NCBI RefSeq assembly: GCF_934190855.1
Contig: NZ_CAKPTN010000043.1
Span: 1 to 12,039, forward strand
Origin: an uncultured Veillonella sp.
GTDB taxonomy: Bacteria; Bacillota; Negativicutes; Veillonellales; Veillonellaceae
Length of the DNA stretch: 12,039 nt
Direction: 5' to 3'
Positions 1-8,108 of this stretch are shown here, piece after piece. The notes under the pieces are model-generated. The model saw nothing but the letters and a program-made list of their open reading frames with translations. It was not told the origin of the DNA and did not search any database. How positions within the stretch are numbered: position 1 is the stretch's first letter; each line of letters begins with the position of its first letter. The position numbers and the translations under genes are program-made.

Positions 1-1
1 G

Positions 2-30
2 TTTTTTTATTGTCAATTTTATGGTACAAT
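2..30 (+). promoter_or_regulatory. Candidate promoter of the ecfA1A2T-truA operon
   Basis: An extended -10 box is seen: TG at 22-23, one base, then TACAAT at 25-30. The corresponding -35 place holds only a T run (2-7), so recognition would depend on the extended -10. A second TACAAT lies at 38-43 without a good -35. The next 100 bases hold no gene; they carry a repeated TATCGTAA (43-50, 63-70) and a small GTAAA/TTTAC hairpin near 95-108. The operon might also be read through from genes left of the window. Confidence 0.35.
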
Positions 31-148
31 CGATTAGTACAATATCGTAATATGTTAGCAGTTATCGTAAAGGATGAATATTTATTGTTAACCGTAAAGG
101 GTTTTACTTTCACCATACGAAATTGACTAGAAAGATATGAGGCTATTC

Positions 149-1096
149 ATGAACGAAAAAGACATTATGATTGAGGTCAATCATATGAGTCATATATATA
201 CTGATGAAAACGGCAATGATGTACGCGCTTTAGATGATGTGAATTTATCTATTAAGCGCGGCGAGTTTGTATGTATTATCGGTACTAATGGCAGTGGTAA
301 AAGTACTCTTGCTAAGCATTTTAATGTGCTATTACAACCTAGCGAAGGTCACGTTAATGTATGTGGCTTTGATACGCGCGATGAAGTGCATATTTGGAAT
401 ATCCGCCAACATGTAGGCATGGTATTCCAAAATCCTGATAACCAAATCGTAGCAGCTGTCGTAGAAGAGGACGTTGCGTTTGGTCCTGAAAATCTAGGTA
501 TTCCTAGTGATGAAATTAGAAAACGTGTCGATGCAGCATTAGAAGCTGTTAATATGACTGAATATAGAGAACATGGTCCTCACTTGTTATCTGGCGGTCA
601 AAAGCAACGCATTGCCATTGCTGGCGTGCTTGCTATGAAACCAGACTGTATTGTTCTAGATGAACCAACGGCCATGCTCGATCCAAAAGGTCGTCGCGAA
701 GTTCTGGAAACAGTTCATAAGCTCAATAAAGAAGAGGGCATTACTATCGTCTTTATTACGCACTTCATGGAGGAAGCCGTTACGGCTGACCGCGTTGTGG
801 TTATGAAAAATGGTGTGAAATTACACGATGGTACACCTCGTGAAATCTTTAGCCATGTAGATACCTTGAAAGAGCTGGGCCTCGACGTGCCTGTAGCCTC
901 TGAAATTGCTTTCAAATTAAATGCAAAAGGTTATGCAGTTGGTAGCAGCATTATAAACAATGAGGAACTGGCAGAAGGTCTTAAAAGCTCAAAACTGGCA
1001 GATCAATTAGTAAATTCTCGTCATGAGGCTACTAAGGTTGAAGAGGTTCATGCCAGTGAGCTGACGACTGATGCAAGAGGGGAGGGAACTCACTAA
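149..1096 (+). CDS. ecfA1: Energy-coupling factor transporter ATP-binding protein EcfA1 (CbiO family)
   Basis: One of the two ABC ATPases that power an energy-coupling factor (ECF) importer of vitamins or metal ions at the cytoplasmic membrane. Counting from the start chosen here, Walker [10 protein letters not shown] is at residues 45-53. It is followed by a Q-loop in QNPDNQ, the signature LSGGQKQR, Walker B IVLDEPT and an H-loop in ITHFMEEA, in the usual order. The start at 149 is preferred because GAGG at 139-142 sits 6 bases upstream; an in-frame ATG at 137 lies within that ribosome binding site region and has a poor one of its own. At 315 residues it is somewhat longer than usual for EcfA (about 275-290); the extra is a charged C-terminal tail. 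Its stop overlaps the next start (TAATG). The pairing of QNPDNQ here with QYPEHQ in the next gene fits the EcfA1/EcfA2 division. Confidence 0.93.
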   Translation: MNEKDIMIEVNHMSHIYTDENGNDVRALDDVNLSIKRGEFVCIIGTNGSGKSTLAKHFNVLLQPSEGHVNVCGFDTRDEVHIWNIRQHVGMVFQNPDNQIVAAVVEEDVAFGPENLGIPSDEIRKRVDAALEAVNMTEYREHGPHLLSGGQKQRIAIAGVLAMKPDCIVLDEPTAMLDPKGRREVLETVHKLNKEEGITIVFITHFMEEAVTADRVVVMKNGVKLHDGTPREIFSHVDTLKELGLDVPVASEIAFKLNAKGYAVGSSIINNEELAEGLKSSKLADQLVNSRHEATKVEEVHASELTTDARGEGTH

Positions 1097-1956
1097 TGGC
1101 GATTGTATTAGATAATATTACATACACCTATGGCATGGGAACCCCTTTTGAAAAGACCGCCCTTCATGGTATATCTCTTACTATTGAAACTGGTGAGTTT
1201 CTAGGTGTTATCGGTCATACTGGGTCCGGTAAATCTACCTTTGTACAACATTTAAATGGTTTATTACATCCTACGACAGGTACAGTAACTGTTAATGGTG
1301 TAGATATTAGCGCTTCCACAGAGGAGGCTAAAAAGATGCGCCATAAGGTAGGTATGGTATTCCAATATCCTGAGCATCAACTATTTGAAGAAACTATCGC
1401 TCAAGATATTGCATTTGGTCCTAAAAATTTAGGTCTTAGTGCTGATGAAGTAGATGAACGCGTTCGTGATGCCATGAAGTTTGTAGGCCTTGACTACAAT
1501 ACGTATGCAGAGCGTTCTCCGTTCCATTTGTCTGGTGGTCAAATGCGACGCGTTGCTATTGCTGGCGTAGTAGCAATGAATCCAGACTTTTTAGTTCTTG
1601 ATGAGCCATCTGCGGGCCTTGATCCATTTGGTCGTGAAGAAATCTTTGAGGAAATCATTCGCCTCCATAAGGAGAAAGGGATTACGGTTATCCTCGTATC
1701 CCATAATATGGAGGATATTTCTCGCATGGCATCCCGTCTTGTAGTACTCGACAAAGGTCGCATTGTACTCGATGGGGAACCGATGGATATCTTTAATAAT
1801 CATCGCGATGAATTACAAGCTGTTGGCGTAGATGTACCTCCAGTATCTGTAACTATGGAGTATTTGCGTGAACAAGGTCTTGATGTGTCTAACCGAGTTC
1901 TATCCGTAGATGATGCAGTACAAGCCATTCTAGAAGGAGGTAGCCATGTTAAATAA
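1096..1956 (+). CDS. ecfA2: Energy-coupling factor transporter ATP-binding protein EcfA2
   Basis: Second ABC ATPase of the ECF module, expected to form a heterodimer with EcfA1 and to drive EcfT. The 286-residue protein shows Walker A GHTGSGKST at residues 40-48, a Q-loop in QYPEHQLFEET, signature LSGGQMRR near 145-152, Walker B VLDEPSAGLDP and an H-loop in VSHNMED. The QYPEHQ(L)F context and MRR after the signature are typical of EcfA2. The start shares one base with the upstream stop and has GGAGG at 1081-1085. The gene end overlaps ecfT by 11 bases, and the ribosome binding site AAGGAGGT for ecfT (1934-1941) lies inside this gene, so translation is probably coupled. Confidence 0.94.
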   Translation: MAIVLDNITYTYGMGTPFEKTALHGISLTIETGEFLGVIGHTGSGKSTFVQHLNGLLHPTTGTVTVNGVDISASTEEAKKMRHKVGMVFQYPEHQLFEETIAQDIAFGPKNLGLSADEVDERVRDAMKFVGLDYNTYAERSPFHLSGGQMRRVAIAGVVAMNPDFLVLDEPSAGLDPFGREEIFEEIIRLHKEKGITVILVSHNMEDISRMASRLVVLDKGRIVLDGEPMDIFNNHRDELQAVGVDVPPVSVTMEYLREQGLDVSNRVLSVDDAVQAILEGGSHVK

Positions 1957-2749
1957 TATAACTATTGGTCAATACTTCCCTGGAAATTCCTTCTTGCACC
2001 GCATGGATCCACGAGCAAAGATTATTGCTACCACTATTTTCGTAGTGGCCATCTTCTTGGCAGATTCCCCGCTAGCCTATGGCATTGTAGGTGGTTTTAC
2101 AATCTTTGCGATGCTATTATCTCGCTTGCCATTGAGTCTTATGTGGTCTGCTATTAAACCACTTTGGATTATCATTGTATTTACTATGGGCATTCATATT
2201 TTTACGACACCTGGTAATACTATTTTCCAATGGGGCATTATTAATATCACCGACCATGGTGTGGCGATGGGCCTTCAAATGGCGGCACGATTAATTTTCT
2301 TAATCTTGTTTTCCTCGTTGTTGACGTATACTACATCTCCAATCCGCTTAACAGATGGTATCGAGCATTTGCTCAATCCATTCCGCTGTATTGGCGTTCC
2401 AGCCCATGAGCTGGCTATGATGATGACCATTGCGCTTCGTTTTATTCCAACATTACTAGATGAGACGGATCGTATTATGAAAGCTCAATCTGCTCGTGGT
2501 GCAGACTTTGTGACTGGTTCTATCATTCAACGAGCAAAGAATATGGTACCGCTCTTAGTACCATTATTTATCAGTGCTTTCAGACGTGCTGATGAACTGG
2601 CTATCGCTATGGAGGCTCGTTGCTATAGAGGCGGCGTAAATCGTACTCGTATGAAAGAATTACAAGTGACTTATGTCGATTATATCGGCGTCGGTGCTGT
2701 TATTTTGGTTACTATTGTACTCATCCTATTATGGTGGCTTGGCCTATGA
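1946..2749 (+). CDS. ecfT: Energy-coupling factor transporter transmembrane protein EcfT
   Basis: Membrane scaffold that joins the EcfA ATPases to exchangeable substrate-binding S-components. The 267-residue protein is strongly hydrophobic with several membrane spans. It carries the two cytoplasmic coupling motifs of the family: AQSARG at residues 180-185 and the EAR motif (EARCYRGG) starting at residue 223. Ala-Arg-Gly type motifs at these places dock into the grooves of EcfA1 and EcfA2 in this family. No S-component gene is adjacent, which fits a group II (shared) module whose S-components are encoded elsewhere; the substrate therefore cannot be told from this locus. A canonical AAGGAGGT lies just upstream. 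The stop overlaps the truA start as ATGA. Confidence 0.94.
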   Translation: MLNNITIGQYFPGNSFLHRMDPRAKIIATTIFVVAIFLADSPLAYGIVGGFTIFAMLLSRLPLSLMWSAIKPLWIIIVFTMGIHIFTTPGNTIFQWGIINITDHGVAMGLQMAARLIFLILFSSLLTYTTSPIRLTDGIEHLLNPFRCIGVPAHELAMMMTIALRFIPTLLDETDRIMKAQSARGADFVTGSIIQRAKNMVPLLVPLFISAFRRADELAIAMEARCYRGGVNRTRMKELQVTYVDYIGVGAVILVTIVLILLWWLGL

Positions 2750-3531
2750 GAAATTTACGAATCATAGTAGCTTATGATGGTACTGATTTAGCAGGCTATC
2801 AAAAGCAACCCGATGATAAGGGTTTAACAGTACAAGGCTGTTTAGAATACGGTTTATCAAAAATTTGTAATGAACCGATTCAAATCTACGGTGCCTCTCG
2901 CACGGATGCAGGGGTACATGCAAAGTTTCAAGTGTGCACCTTTCAAACCTCTGGTGCTATACCGGTAGAGAATATTCCACGGGCCATGATAGCTCATATC
3001 CCCAAGGATATAGTTGTTCGTGAAGCGGTGGAAATTCCACTCGATTGGAAACCGCGTTGGAATATATACGGTAAAGAGTATGTATATACCATCCATAATC
3101 AGCTCATTGCTAATCCGTTGACGAAACGATATCACTGGCATGTAAAGAAGCCTCTAAATATTGAACTCATGCAAGCTGCTGGTAATGAATTACTGGGTAC
3201 ACATGACTTTACGACCTTAAAAGGAACGAATTCTACACCAGCTGATCCCGTTAAGACTATTATGGGTATTCATGTAGAGGCAAAGGGGCCTCATGTGACT
3301 ATTTCTGTAGTAGGTGATGGGTTCTTATACCATATGGTGCGTAATATTGCAGGCTTACTCGTAGATGTAGGTCTTGGTCGCCGTAAGGTAGAGGATATTA
3401 AAGGGTATTTAGCTGCTAAAGATCGTCGTGTGATAGGAAAAACGGCACCTGCCCAAGGTTTATGTTTAGAAGAAATCTTCTTTACTGAGGCACGGCAACA
3501 AGAGGTATTACGGAATAAATATTCTATATAA
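2746..3531 (+). CDS. truA: tRNA pseudouridine(38-40) synthase TruA
   Basis: Cytoplasmic enzyme that isomerises uridine to pseudouridine at positions 38-40 of the tRNA anticodon arm. The 261-residue product begins with the family pattern LRIIVAYDGT and contains SRTDAGVHA, whose Asp (residue 54) is the catalytic nucleophile. The downstream GTHDFTTLKG and FLYHMVRNI segments are also typical of TruA. The start is placed at 2746 because it forms an ATGA overlap with the ecfT stop; an in-frame ATG at 2731 would add five residues that do not belong to the family. It is the last gene of the ECF operon, an arrangement common in Firmicutes. Its last codons and stop lie in the first copy of a 24-bp tandem repeat that continues downstream. 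Confidence 0.95.
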   Translation: MRNLRIIVAYDGTDLAGYQKQPDDKGLTVQGCLEYGLSKICNEPIQIYGASRTDAGVHAKFQVCTFQTSGAIPVENIPRAMIAHIPKDIVVREAVEIPLDWKPRWNIYGKEYVYTIHNQLIANPLTKRYHWHVKKPLNIELMQAAGNELLGTHDFTTLKGTNSTPADPVKTIMGIHVEAKGPHVTISVVGDGFLYHMVRNIAGLLVDVGLGRRKVEDIKGYLAAKDRRVIGKTAPAQGLCLEEIFFTEARQQEVLRNKYSI

Positions 3532-3582
3532 TTTAAGAATAAATATTCTATATAATTTAAGAATAAATATTCTATATAATTT
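3513..3582 (+). repeat. 24-bp tandem repeat, 2.9 copies, spanning the truA stop codon
   Basis: Copies at 3513-3536, 3537-3560 and 3561-3582; the last is cut short by two bases. The copies are identical over the compared length. Copy 1 is the end of truA including the TAA at 3529-3531. Copies 2 and 3, with the preceding A, each contain the dyad AGAATA-AA-TATTCT (3536-3549 and 3560-3573). Perfect identity points to recent slippage or duplication. Confidence 0.95.
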
Positions 3583-3589
3583 TATATAG

Positions 3590-3607
3590 ACTCTTTTTTA
3601 AAAGAGT
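3590..3607 (+). other. Short AT-rich inverted repeat after the tandem repeat
   Basis: ACTCTTTT (3590-3597) and AAAAGAGT (3600-3607) form a perfect 8-bp dyad with two bases between. The loop is too tight for the full stem, and the A/T-rich arms make a weak hairpin. It precedes the main terminator by 27 bases. Together with the terminator and the korA promoter it accounts for most of the 320-base gap between truA and korA; I see no small gene there. Confidence 0.5.
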
Positions 3608-3634
3608 AATTATAAAACGATGAGCATAAATACT

Positions 3635-3668
3635 AAAAGGATACTACTAAAAAAGTAGTATCCTTTTT
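3635..3668 (+). terminator. Intrinsic terminator of the ecf-truA operon
   Basis: Perfect 14-bp stem: AAAAGGATACTACT at 3635-3648, A5 loop, AGTAGTATCCTTTT at 3654-3667, then one more T before the run is broken by C. The A run on the left arm could also serve as a T run for the opposite strand, but no minus-strand gene is near. Confidence 0.9.
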
Positions 3669-3728
3669 CTCTTATAAGTTTTAGTTATAATGCTCTAATT
3701 TATACCTATTATTATGAGAAATGATACA

Positions 3729-3757
3729 TTGTAAACCTAAAGTATACATGATACAAT
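3729..3757 (+). promoter_or_regulatory. Promoter of korAB
   Basis: -35 TTGTAA at 3729-3734, 17-base spacer, -10 TACAAT at 3752-3757 with TG at 3749-3750, an extended -10. The predicted start near 3764 gives an untranslated leader of about 90 bases. That leader contains a possible weak hairpin TACTAT (3778-3783)/ATAGTA (3796-3801); no known riboswitch pattern is recognised. Confidence 0.75.
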
Positions 3758-3836
3758 GACGATATAAGACAGGTTCGTACTATACATATATAAAAATAGT
3801 AAGTTAGACTCTTGTCAGCAGTGTAATTTTTATCCT

Positions 3837-3855
3837 AAGGAGGGTGAATCTCTTG
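3837..3855 (+). promoter_or_regulatory. Ribosome binding site that selects the TTG start of korA
   Basis: AAGGAGGG occupies 3837-3844. A GTG at 3844-3846 is in frame but overlaps this site and so is an unlikely start. The TTG at 3853-3855 lies 9 bases after GGAGG, an ordinary distance, so it is taken as the initiation codon. Confidence 0.8.
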
Positions 3856-5604
3856 CAAAAACGTAAAGATTTTATCTGGAAAATGGGCGGCCAACAAGGT
3901 GAAGGTATCGAGAGTTGCGGCGAAATCATGGCGACAATCCTCGCTAAAGAAGGCTATTCCTTGTATAGCCAACGTTTATTTGCATCTCGTATCAAAGGTG
4001 GTCATACTACATTCGCATTGCGCGTAGCATTAGAACAAATTATGTCCATCGGTGAAGGCGTAGATTTCTTGCTAGCTCTTGACCAAGAAACTGTTGATAT
4101 GCACGGTTCCGAAGTTCGTGATGGCGGTTACATCATTTGTGATAGCAAAGTAAAACCGGACTTCTCTAAATACGAAGGTACAAAAATCAATTGCTTATCC
4201 TTGCCAATCTCTGAAACAGCGATGAAACAAGGCTCCATGTTGATGCGTAACATCGTAGCACTTGGTATGTCCGTAGCACTTCTTGGTTTTGAAACTAAAT
4301 TGTTCAAAGATGCTATTGCTGAACAATTCGCGAAAAAATCCCAAGAAATTATCGATAAAAACTTAGCTGCTTTTGACGATGGTCATGGCCTCGTAATGGA
4401 AAAATTAGGCGATGTTGAAATCGATACATTGCCAGCTCCTGGTAAGAAAGATCAAATGTTCTTATTAGGTAATGAAGCATGTGCTCTTGGTGCTATTGCA
4501 GCGGGTTCCCGTTTCATGGCATCTTATCCTATTACACCAGCATCCGAAGTTATGGAATTCATGATTAAAAACATGGACAAATTGGGTGCTACAGTTGTTC
4601 AAACAGAAGACGAAATCGCAGCATGCATGACAGCTATGGGCGGCGTATACGCTGGTGTTCGTGGCTTCACATGTACTTCTGGCCCTGGTCTTTCCTTGAT
4701 GGCAGAATCCTTGTCTATGGCTTCCATGGCTGAATTGCCAATGGTTGTTATCGACGTTCAACGTTCTGGCCCATCTACTGGTATGGCTACAAAAGTTGAG
4801 CAATCCGATATTGATGCGGCTTGCTACAATGCACATGGCGATTACTCTGGTATCGTAATTTCTCCAACATCCATCGAAGAATGCTTCTATGAAATTCAAA
4901 AAGCTTTCAACTTGGCAGAAATGTACCAATGTCCAGTAATCTTTATGCCTGACTTACAACAAGGCTTGAATAAACAATCCGTTCCTTCCTTCGATTTGAA
5001 CCGTGTACCTATCAACCGCGGTAAAATGATGAAAGAAGCAGAACTTCCTGCATTGGAACAACCTAAATACTTCAAACGCTTTGAATTGACTGAAGATGGT
5101 ATTTCTCCTCGTACAATTCCTGGCATGAAAAATGGTCTATTCCTTTCCACAGGCTTAGAGCATAACGAAGAAGGTAAACCAGCAGAAGCGCCTACAATGC
5201 ACGTAGCGCAAACTGATAAACGTTTCCGCAAATTGGAAACTGTAGCTGATAACTACGAACCATTCTTGAACAACGCTAAATACGACGAAGCAGACGTACT
5301 TGTTGTAGGTATGGCTTCCAGCCGTGGCGCTATCGAAGAAGCAGTTGCTGAATTCGATCAAGAAGGCGTTAAAGTTAACCACTTGCAATTGCGCTTGATT
5401 AAACCATTCCCAGCAAAACAATTACAACCATTCTTTGATGCTGCGAAAAAAGTGGTTATCGTAGAGCACAATAAAACTGGTCAATTGACTAACTTGTTTA
5501 AAATCAACATGCATCGGAAAAATAAAATTTCTAGCTGCTTAAAATACGATGGTAATCCATTCACAAAAAGTTATGTGAAAAATGCGATTAAGGAGGTCCT
5601 ATAA
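3853..5604 (+). CDS. korA: 2-oxoacid:ferredoxin oxidoreductase subunit alpha (fused gamma-alpha, KorA type)
   Basis: Large subunit of an anaerobic, CoA-dependent 2-oxoacid:ferredoxin oxidoreductase, which converts a 2-oxoacid plus CoA to acyl-CoA and CO2 with reduction of ferredoxin. With the TTG start the product has 583 residues. The N-terminal part (about 10-180, beginning GGQQGEGIESCGEIMA) is the gamma domain. From GNEACALGA (206 onward) through YPITPASE and TSGPGLSLM (about 275) it is the pyrimidine-binding alpha domain. From about 480 (VLVVGMASSRG) comes the C-terminal domain of this family. The gamma-alpha fusion with a separate beta gene is the KorAB arrangement. 2-Oxoglutarate is the likely substrate by family naming, but the sequence alone does not fix this. 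The stop lies one base before the korB ATG. Codon choice (many TCC, CGT, GAA) suggests high expression. Confidence 0.93.
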   Translation: MQKRKDFIWKMGGQQGEGIESCGEIMATILAKEGYSLYSQRLFASRIKGGHTTFALRVALEQIMSIGEGVDFLLALDQETVDMHGSEVRDGGYIICDSKVKPDFSKYEGTKINCLSLPISETAMKQGSMLMRNIVALGMSVALLGFETKLFKDAIAEQFAKKSQEIIDKNLAAFDDGHGLVMEKLGDVEIDTLPAPGKKDQMFLLGNEACALGAIAAGSRFMASYPITPASEVMEFMIKNMDKLGATVVQTEDEIAACMTAMGGVYAGVRGFTCTSGPGLSLMAESLSMASMAELPMVVIDVQRSGPSTGMATKVEQSDIDAACYNAHGDYSGIVISPTSIEECFYEIQKAFNLAEMYQCPVIFMPDLQQGLNKQSVPSFDLNRVPINRGKMMKEAELPALEQPKYFKRFELTEDGISPRTIPGMKNGLFLSTGLEHNEEGKPAEAPTMHVAQTDKRFRKLETVADNYEPFLNNAKYDEADVLVVGMASSRGAIEEAVAEFDQEGVKVNHLQLRLIKPFPAKQLQPFFDAAKKVVIVEHNKTGQLTNLFKINMHRKNKISSCLKYDGNPFTKSYVKNAIKEVL

Positions 5605-5605
5605 T

Positions 5606-6478
5606 ATGGCAACAGCTAAAGATTACAGAAACGATATTCGTCCTAACTGGTGCCCAGGCTGTGGCCATTATGGGGTTCAAGCAGCGATTACTGACGCTGT
5701 AGTAGCGAAAAATATTCCACCAGAAAAATTAGCAGTAATTTCCGGTATCGGTTGCTCCAGCCGTATCGGTGGTTATTTCTACGCTTACGGTGCTCATACA
5801 ACTCATGGTCGTGCACTTCCTTACGCTCAAGGCGTAAAACTTGCTAACCAAGACTTAGAAGTTATCGCATTCTCTGGTGACGGCGATGCGTTCGCTATCG
5901 GTATGGGTCACACTATCCATGCTTTCAAACGTAATGTAAACATGACATACGTTGTAATGGATAACCATGTATATGGTTTGACTAAAGGTCAAGCATCCCC
6001 TCGTTCCGACATCGGTTTTGTTACAAAAACAACTCCTCATGGTGCGTTCGAGTCCCCATTGTCCATCTGTGAAACTGCGATTGCAGCAGGTGCTACATTC
6101 GTAGCTCAAAGCTACATGATCAACCGTGAAGAACTTGTTGATTTGATTCAACAAGCTATGGACCATGATGGTTTCTCCTTCATCAACGTATTTAGCCCAT
6201 GTGTTACATACAACAAACGCAATAGCTATGACTGGTTCAAAGAACATTTAGTAGCATTGCCTGAAGGCTATGATCCAACAGATCGTGCAGCAGCACTTAA
6301 AACTTTGGGCGATACAGATGGTTTGGTTACTGGTCTTATTTACCAAAATAAATCTAAACCTTCCTTCGAAAAATCCTTGGCAGCAGCTAATGGCGGCGCA
6401 CACCCACGTCCATTAACTGAAGACGTTGTAAAACCTGACCAAGCATTATTCGACAGCTTATGTAACGGCTTCAAATAA
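5606..6478 (+). CDS. korB: 2-oxoacid:ferredoxin oxidoreductase subunit beta (KorB type)
   Basis: Thiamine-diphosphate and iron-sulphur subunit partnering KorA. The 290-residue protein has CPGCG at residues 16-20, and further cysteines at 50 (GIGCSS) and 199 (SPC). This four-cysteine spacing matches the [4Fe-4S] ligands of two-subunit archaeal enzymes of the family. The thiamine-diphosphate/Mg site is GDGDAFAIG from residue 91, with Asn120 in MDNHVYGLTKGQ. The ATG at 5606 follows AAGGAGGT (5590-5597) by 8 bases; an in-frame ATG at 5582 inside korA has no such site. No ferredoxin-like KorC/KorD subunit follows, so electrons must go to a ferredoxin encoded elsewhere. The gene is closed by a terminator. 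Confidence 0.95.
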   Translation: MATAKDYRNDIRPNWCPGCGHYGVQAAITDAVVAKNIPPEKLAVISGIGCSSRIGGYFYAYGAHTTHGRALPYAQGVKLANQDLEVIAFSGDGDAFAIGMGHTIHAFKRNVNMTYVVMDNHVYGLTKGQASPRSDIGFVTKTTPHGAFESPLSICETAIAAGATFVAQSYMINREELVDLIQQAMDHDGFSFINVFSPCVTYNKRNSYDWFKEHLVALPEGYDPTDRAAALKTLGDTDGLVTGLIYQNKSKPSFEKSLAAANGGAHPRPLTEDVVKPDQALFDSLCNGFK

Positions 6479-6520
6479 GCATTAGCAGAACACTATAGAT
6501 ACTTGCTTATCTACATACTA

Positions 6521-6551
6521 AACGTGTCACCTTCGGGTGGCACGTTTTTTT
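6521..6551 (+). terminator. Intrinsic terminator of korAB
   Basis: AACGTGTCACC (6521-6531), TTCG tetraloop, GGTGGCACGTT (6536-6546), with one G-U pair in an 11-bp stem, running into a T tract that ends at 6551. Confidence 0.93.
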
Positions 6552-6571
6552 GATATACTGATTTCTATGAT

Positions 6572-6603
6572 TTGTCCCATGTGGTTATATAACGTGATAT
6601 AAT
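6572..6603 (+). promoter_or_regulatory. Promoter of the MATE exporter gene
   Basis: A consensus TATAAT at 6598-6603 has TG at 6595-6596, giving an extended -10. The best -35-like hexamer is TTGTCC at 6572-6577, but its spacer of 20 bases is long. The predicted start is about 6610, directly before the tandem repeat at 6611. Confidence 0.6.
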
Positions 6604-6610
6604 AAGGACA

Positions 6611-6650
6611 TTGTATGATATTCATTGCAATTGTATCGTATTCATTGCAG
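6611..6650 (+). repeat. Two 20-bp tandem repeats in the leader of the MATE gene
   Basis: Units 6611-6630 and 6631-6650 agree at 17 of 20 positions, sharing TTGTAT, two variable bases, TATTCATTGCA. They begin at the predicted transcript start and end at the ribosome binding site, filling the whole leader. They could be a regulator's operator or a chance duplication. Confidence 0.85.
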
Positions 6651-6658
6651 AGGTTTTT

Positions 6659-8005
6659 ATGAAAGCATACGAAAAGGGGATTAGTCTATCCATCTGGACT
6701 TTGAGTTGGCCTATATTTATTGAAGTGTTCCTACAGATGCTAGTAGGTAATATAGACCAATTGATGATGAGTCACTACTCACCACAAGCAGTGGCTGCGG
6801 TAGCTAATGCCAATCAAATTTTAAATATCTTTATTATGCTCATTATTGTGATGAGTACGGCTACGACGATCTTGATTGCCCAGTATTTAGGGGCTCGCAA
6901 TCAGTCTAAGCTATCTGAGGTATGTACGGTCAGCTTGGTGCTGAATTTTTTATTTTCATCTATAGCAGCAGTATTCTTTATCACTTGCCATGAATGGATC
7001 TTCACGTGGCTCGGTATACCACCTGAAACGATGCGTGATACGTCGATTTATACGACCATCGTAGCGGCAGGGTTGCCGATACAGGCTATGTACTATGCAT
7101 TAGTTGCTGTATTTAGAGGTCATTCACTAACGCGTATTACCATGTACATAGCACTCGTTATGAATGTAATCCATATTATAACGAACTATGTATTAATCTT
7201 TGGACATGGGCCAATACCAAGTCTTGGTGTACTAGGGGTATCTATTTCGACATGGCTATCTAAGGTAGTGGGCCTCCTGATTATCGCTTATACCTTTAAG
7301 AAGCTGCTTACTTTAGAGGTGAGTTTTACATTCTTAAAACCATTCCCGTGGCATACGATTAAGTCCTTATTGCATATCAGTGTTCCTTCTGGTGGGGAAA
7401 CATTAAGCTATCAATTGTCTCAAACGACGATTATGAAAATGGTCAATATTTTGGGACTCGCAGTAATCAATACAAAGGTGTATGTATCCGTTATTGCTAT
7501 GCTGTGCTATGTATATACAATAGCACTCGCCAATGCTTCACAAGTTATTGTTGGCTTCTTGATGGGGGCAAAACGCCAAGAAGAGGTAACTAATCGCGTA
7601 TGGCATTCTATGTTTTTAGCGATTGCTATTAACGTAGGTCTTGCTACATTCTTCTATCTTGTTAGTGATTTTGTTCTTTCTATCTTTACTACGGATCCTG
7701 AAATTTTATCATTAGCCCATAATGTATTATTGGTAGAAATTTTCCTTGAACTAGGTCGTGCCGTGAATATCGTTATGGTTGGTTGCTTACAAGCAGCGGG
7801 AGATATTCGAACTCCAATGCTGGTAGGCATTTTGGGCATGTGGTTATGTGCCGTGCCACTATCGTACCTCTTTGGTATTTACTGGGGCTGGGGGCTCGTA
7901 GGCATTTGGGTTGCCATGGCAATAGATGAAATATTACGAGGTCTTTTGTTTGTGTATCGCTGGTATAGCGGTAAATGGAAAAATAAGAGACTTATTGAAG
8001 CTTAA
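6659..8005 (+). CDS. MATE family efflux transporter
   Basis: Inner-membrane exporter of the multidrug and toxic compound extrusion family, expected to use a Na+ or H+ gradient; the substrate cannot be inferred. The 448-residue length and about twelve hydrophobic spans arranged as two related halves fit the family. Recognisable family segments are WPIFIEVFLQMLVGNIDQLM near the N-terminus, followed by an IAQYLGARN loop (first half), and VPSGGETLSYQLSQT and IVGFLMGAKR at matching places in the second half. The start at 6659 is preferred because GAGG at 6650-6653 lies 5 bases upstream; an earlier in-frame TTG at 6611 would translate the tandem repeats into a non-membrane leader. It has its own promoter and appears to be a single-gene unit; no regulator gene is adjacent. 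Confidence 0.92.
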   Translation: MKAYEKGISLSIWTLSWPIFIEVFLQMLVGNIDQLMMSHYSPQAVAAVANANQILNIFIMLIIVMSTATTILIAQYLGARNQSKLSEVCTVSLVLNFLFSSIAAVFFITCHEWIFTWLGIPPETMRDTSIYTTIVAAGLPIQAMYYALVAVFRGHSLTRITMYIALVMNVIHIITNYVLIFGHGPIPSLGVLGVSISTWLSKVVGLLIIAYTFKKLLTLEVSFTFLKPFPWHTIKSLLHISVPSGGETLSYQLSQTTIMKMVNILGLAVINTKVYVSVIAMLCYVYTIALANASQVIVGFLMGAKRQEEVTNRVWHSMFLAIAINVGLATFFYLVSDFVLSIFTTDPEILSLAHNVLLVEIFLELGRAVNIVMVGCLQAAGDIRTPMLVGILGMWLCAVPLSYLFGIYWGWGLVGIWVAMAIDEILRGLLFVYRWYSGKWKNKRLIEA

Positions 8006-8108
8006 ATTTGAATTCCTGTTATTTTAATTAATTCTTTTATAGTTTGTAGATATATTTAGCATTACATTGGAGAGTGTACATTACTAGATATTGTGAAAGT
8101 AGGTTTAT

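Noticed and set aside
74..91. Five-codon reading frame ATG...TAA upstream of ecfA1, considered as a leader peptide.
   Set aside because: The A/G-rich stretch directly abuts the ATG, leaving no ribosome spacing, and no regulatory codons or attenuator hairpin follow.
3513..3582. CRISPR array.
   Set aside because: The units abut with no spacers, are only 24 bp and AT-rich, and no cas gene is present.
4465..4929. 154-codon open frame on the minus strand inside korA, and similar ones at 5855-6247, 4896-5231 and 5155-5421.
   Set aside because: They lie wholly opposite well-supported korA/korB sequence, have no recognisable domain, show low-complexity Cys/His/Phe-rich composition and lack upstream ribosome sites.
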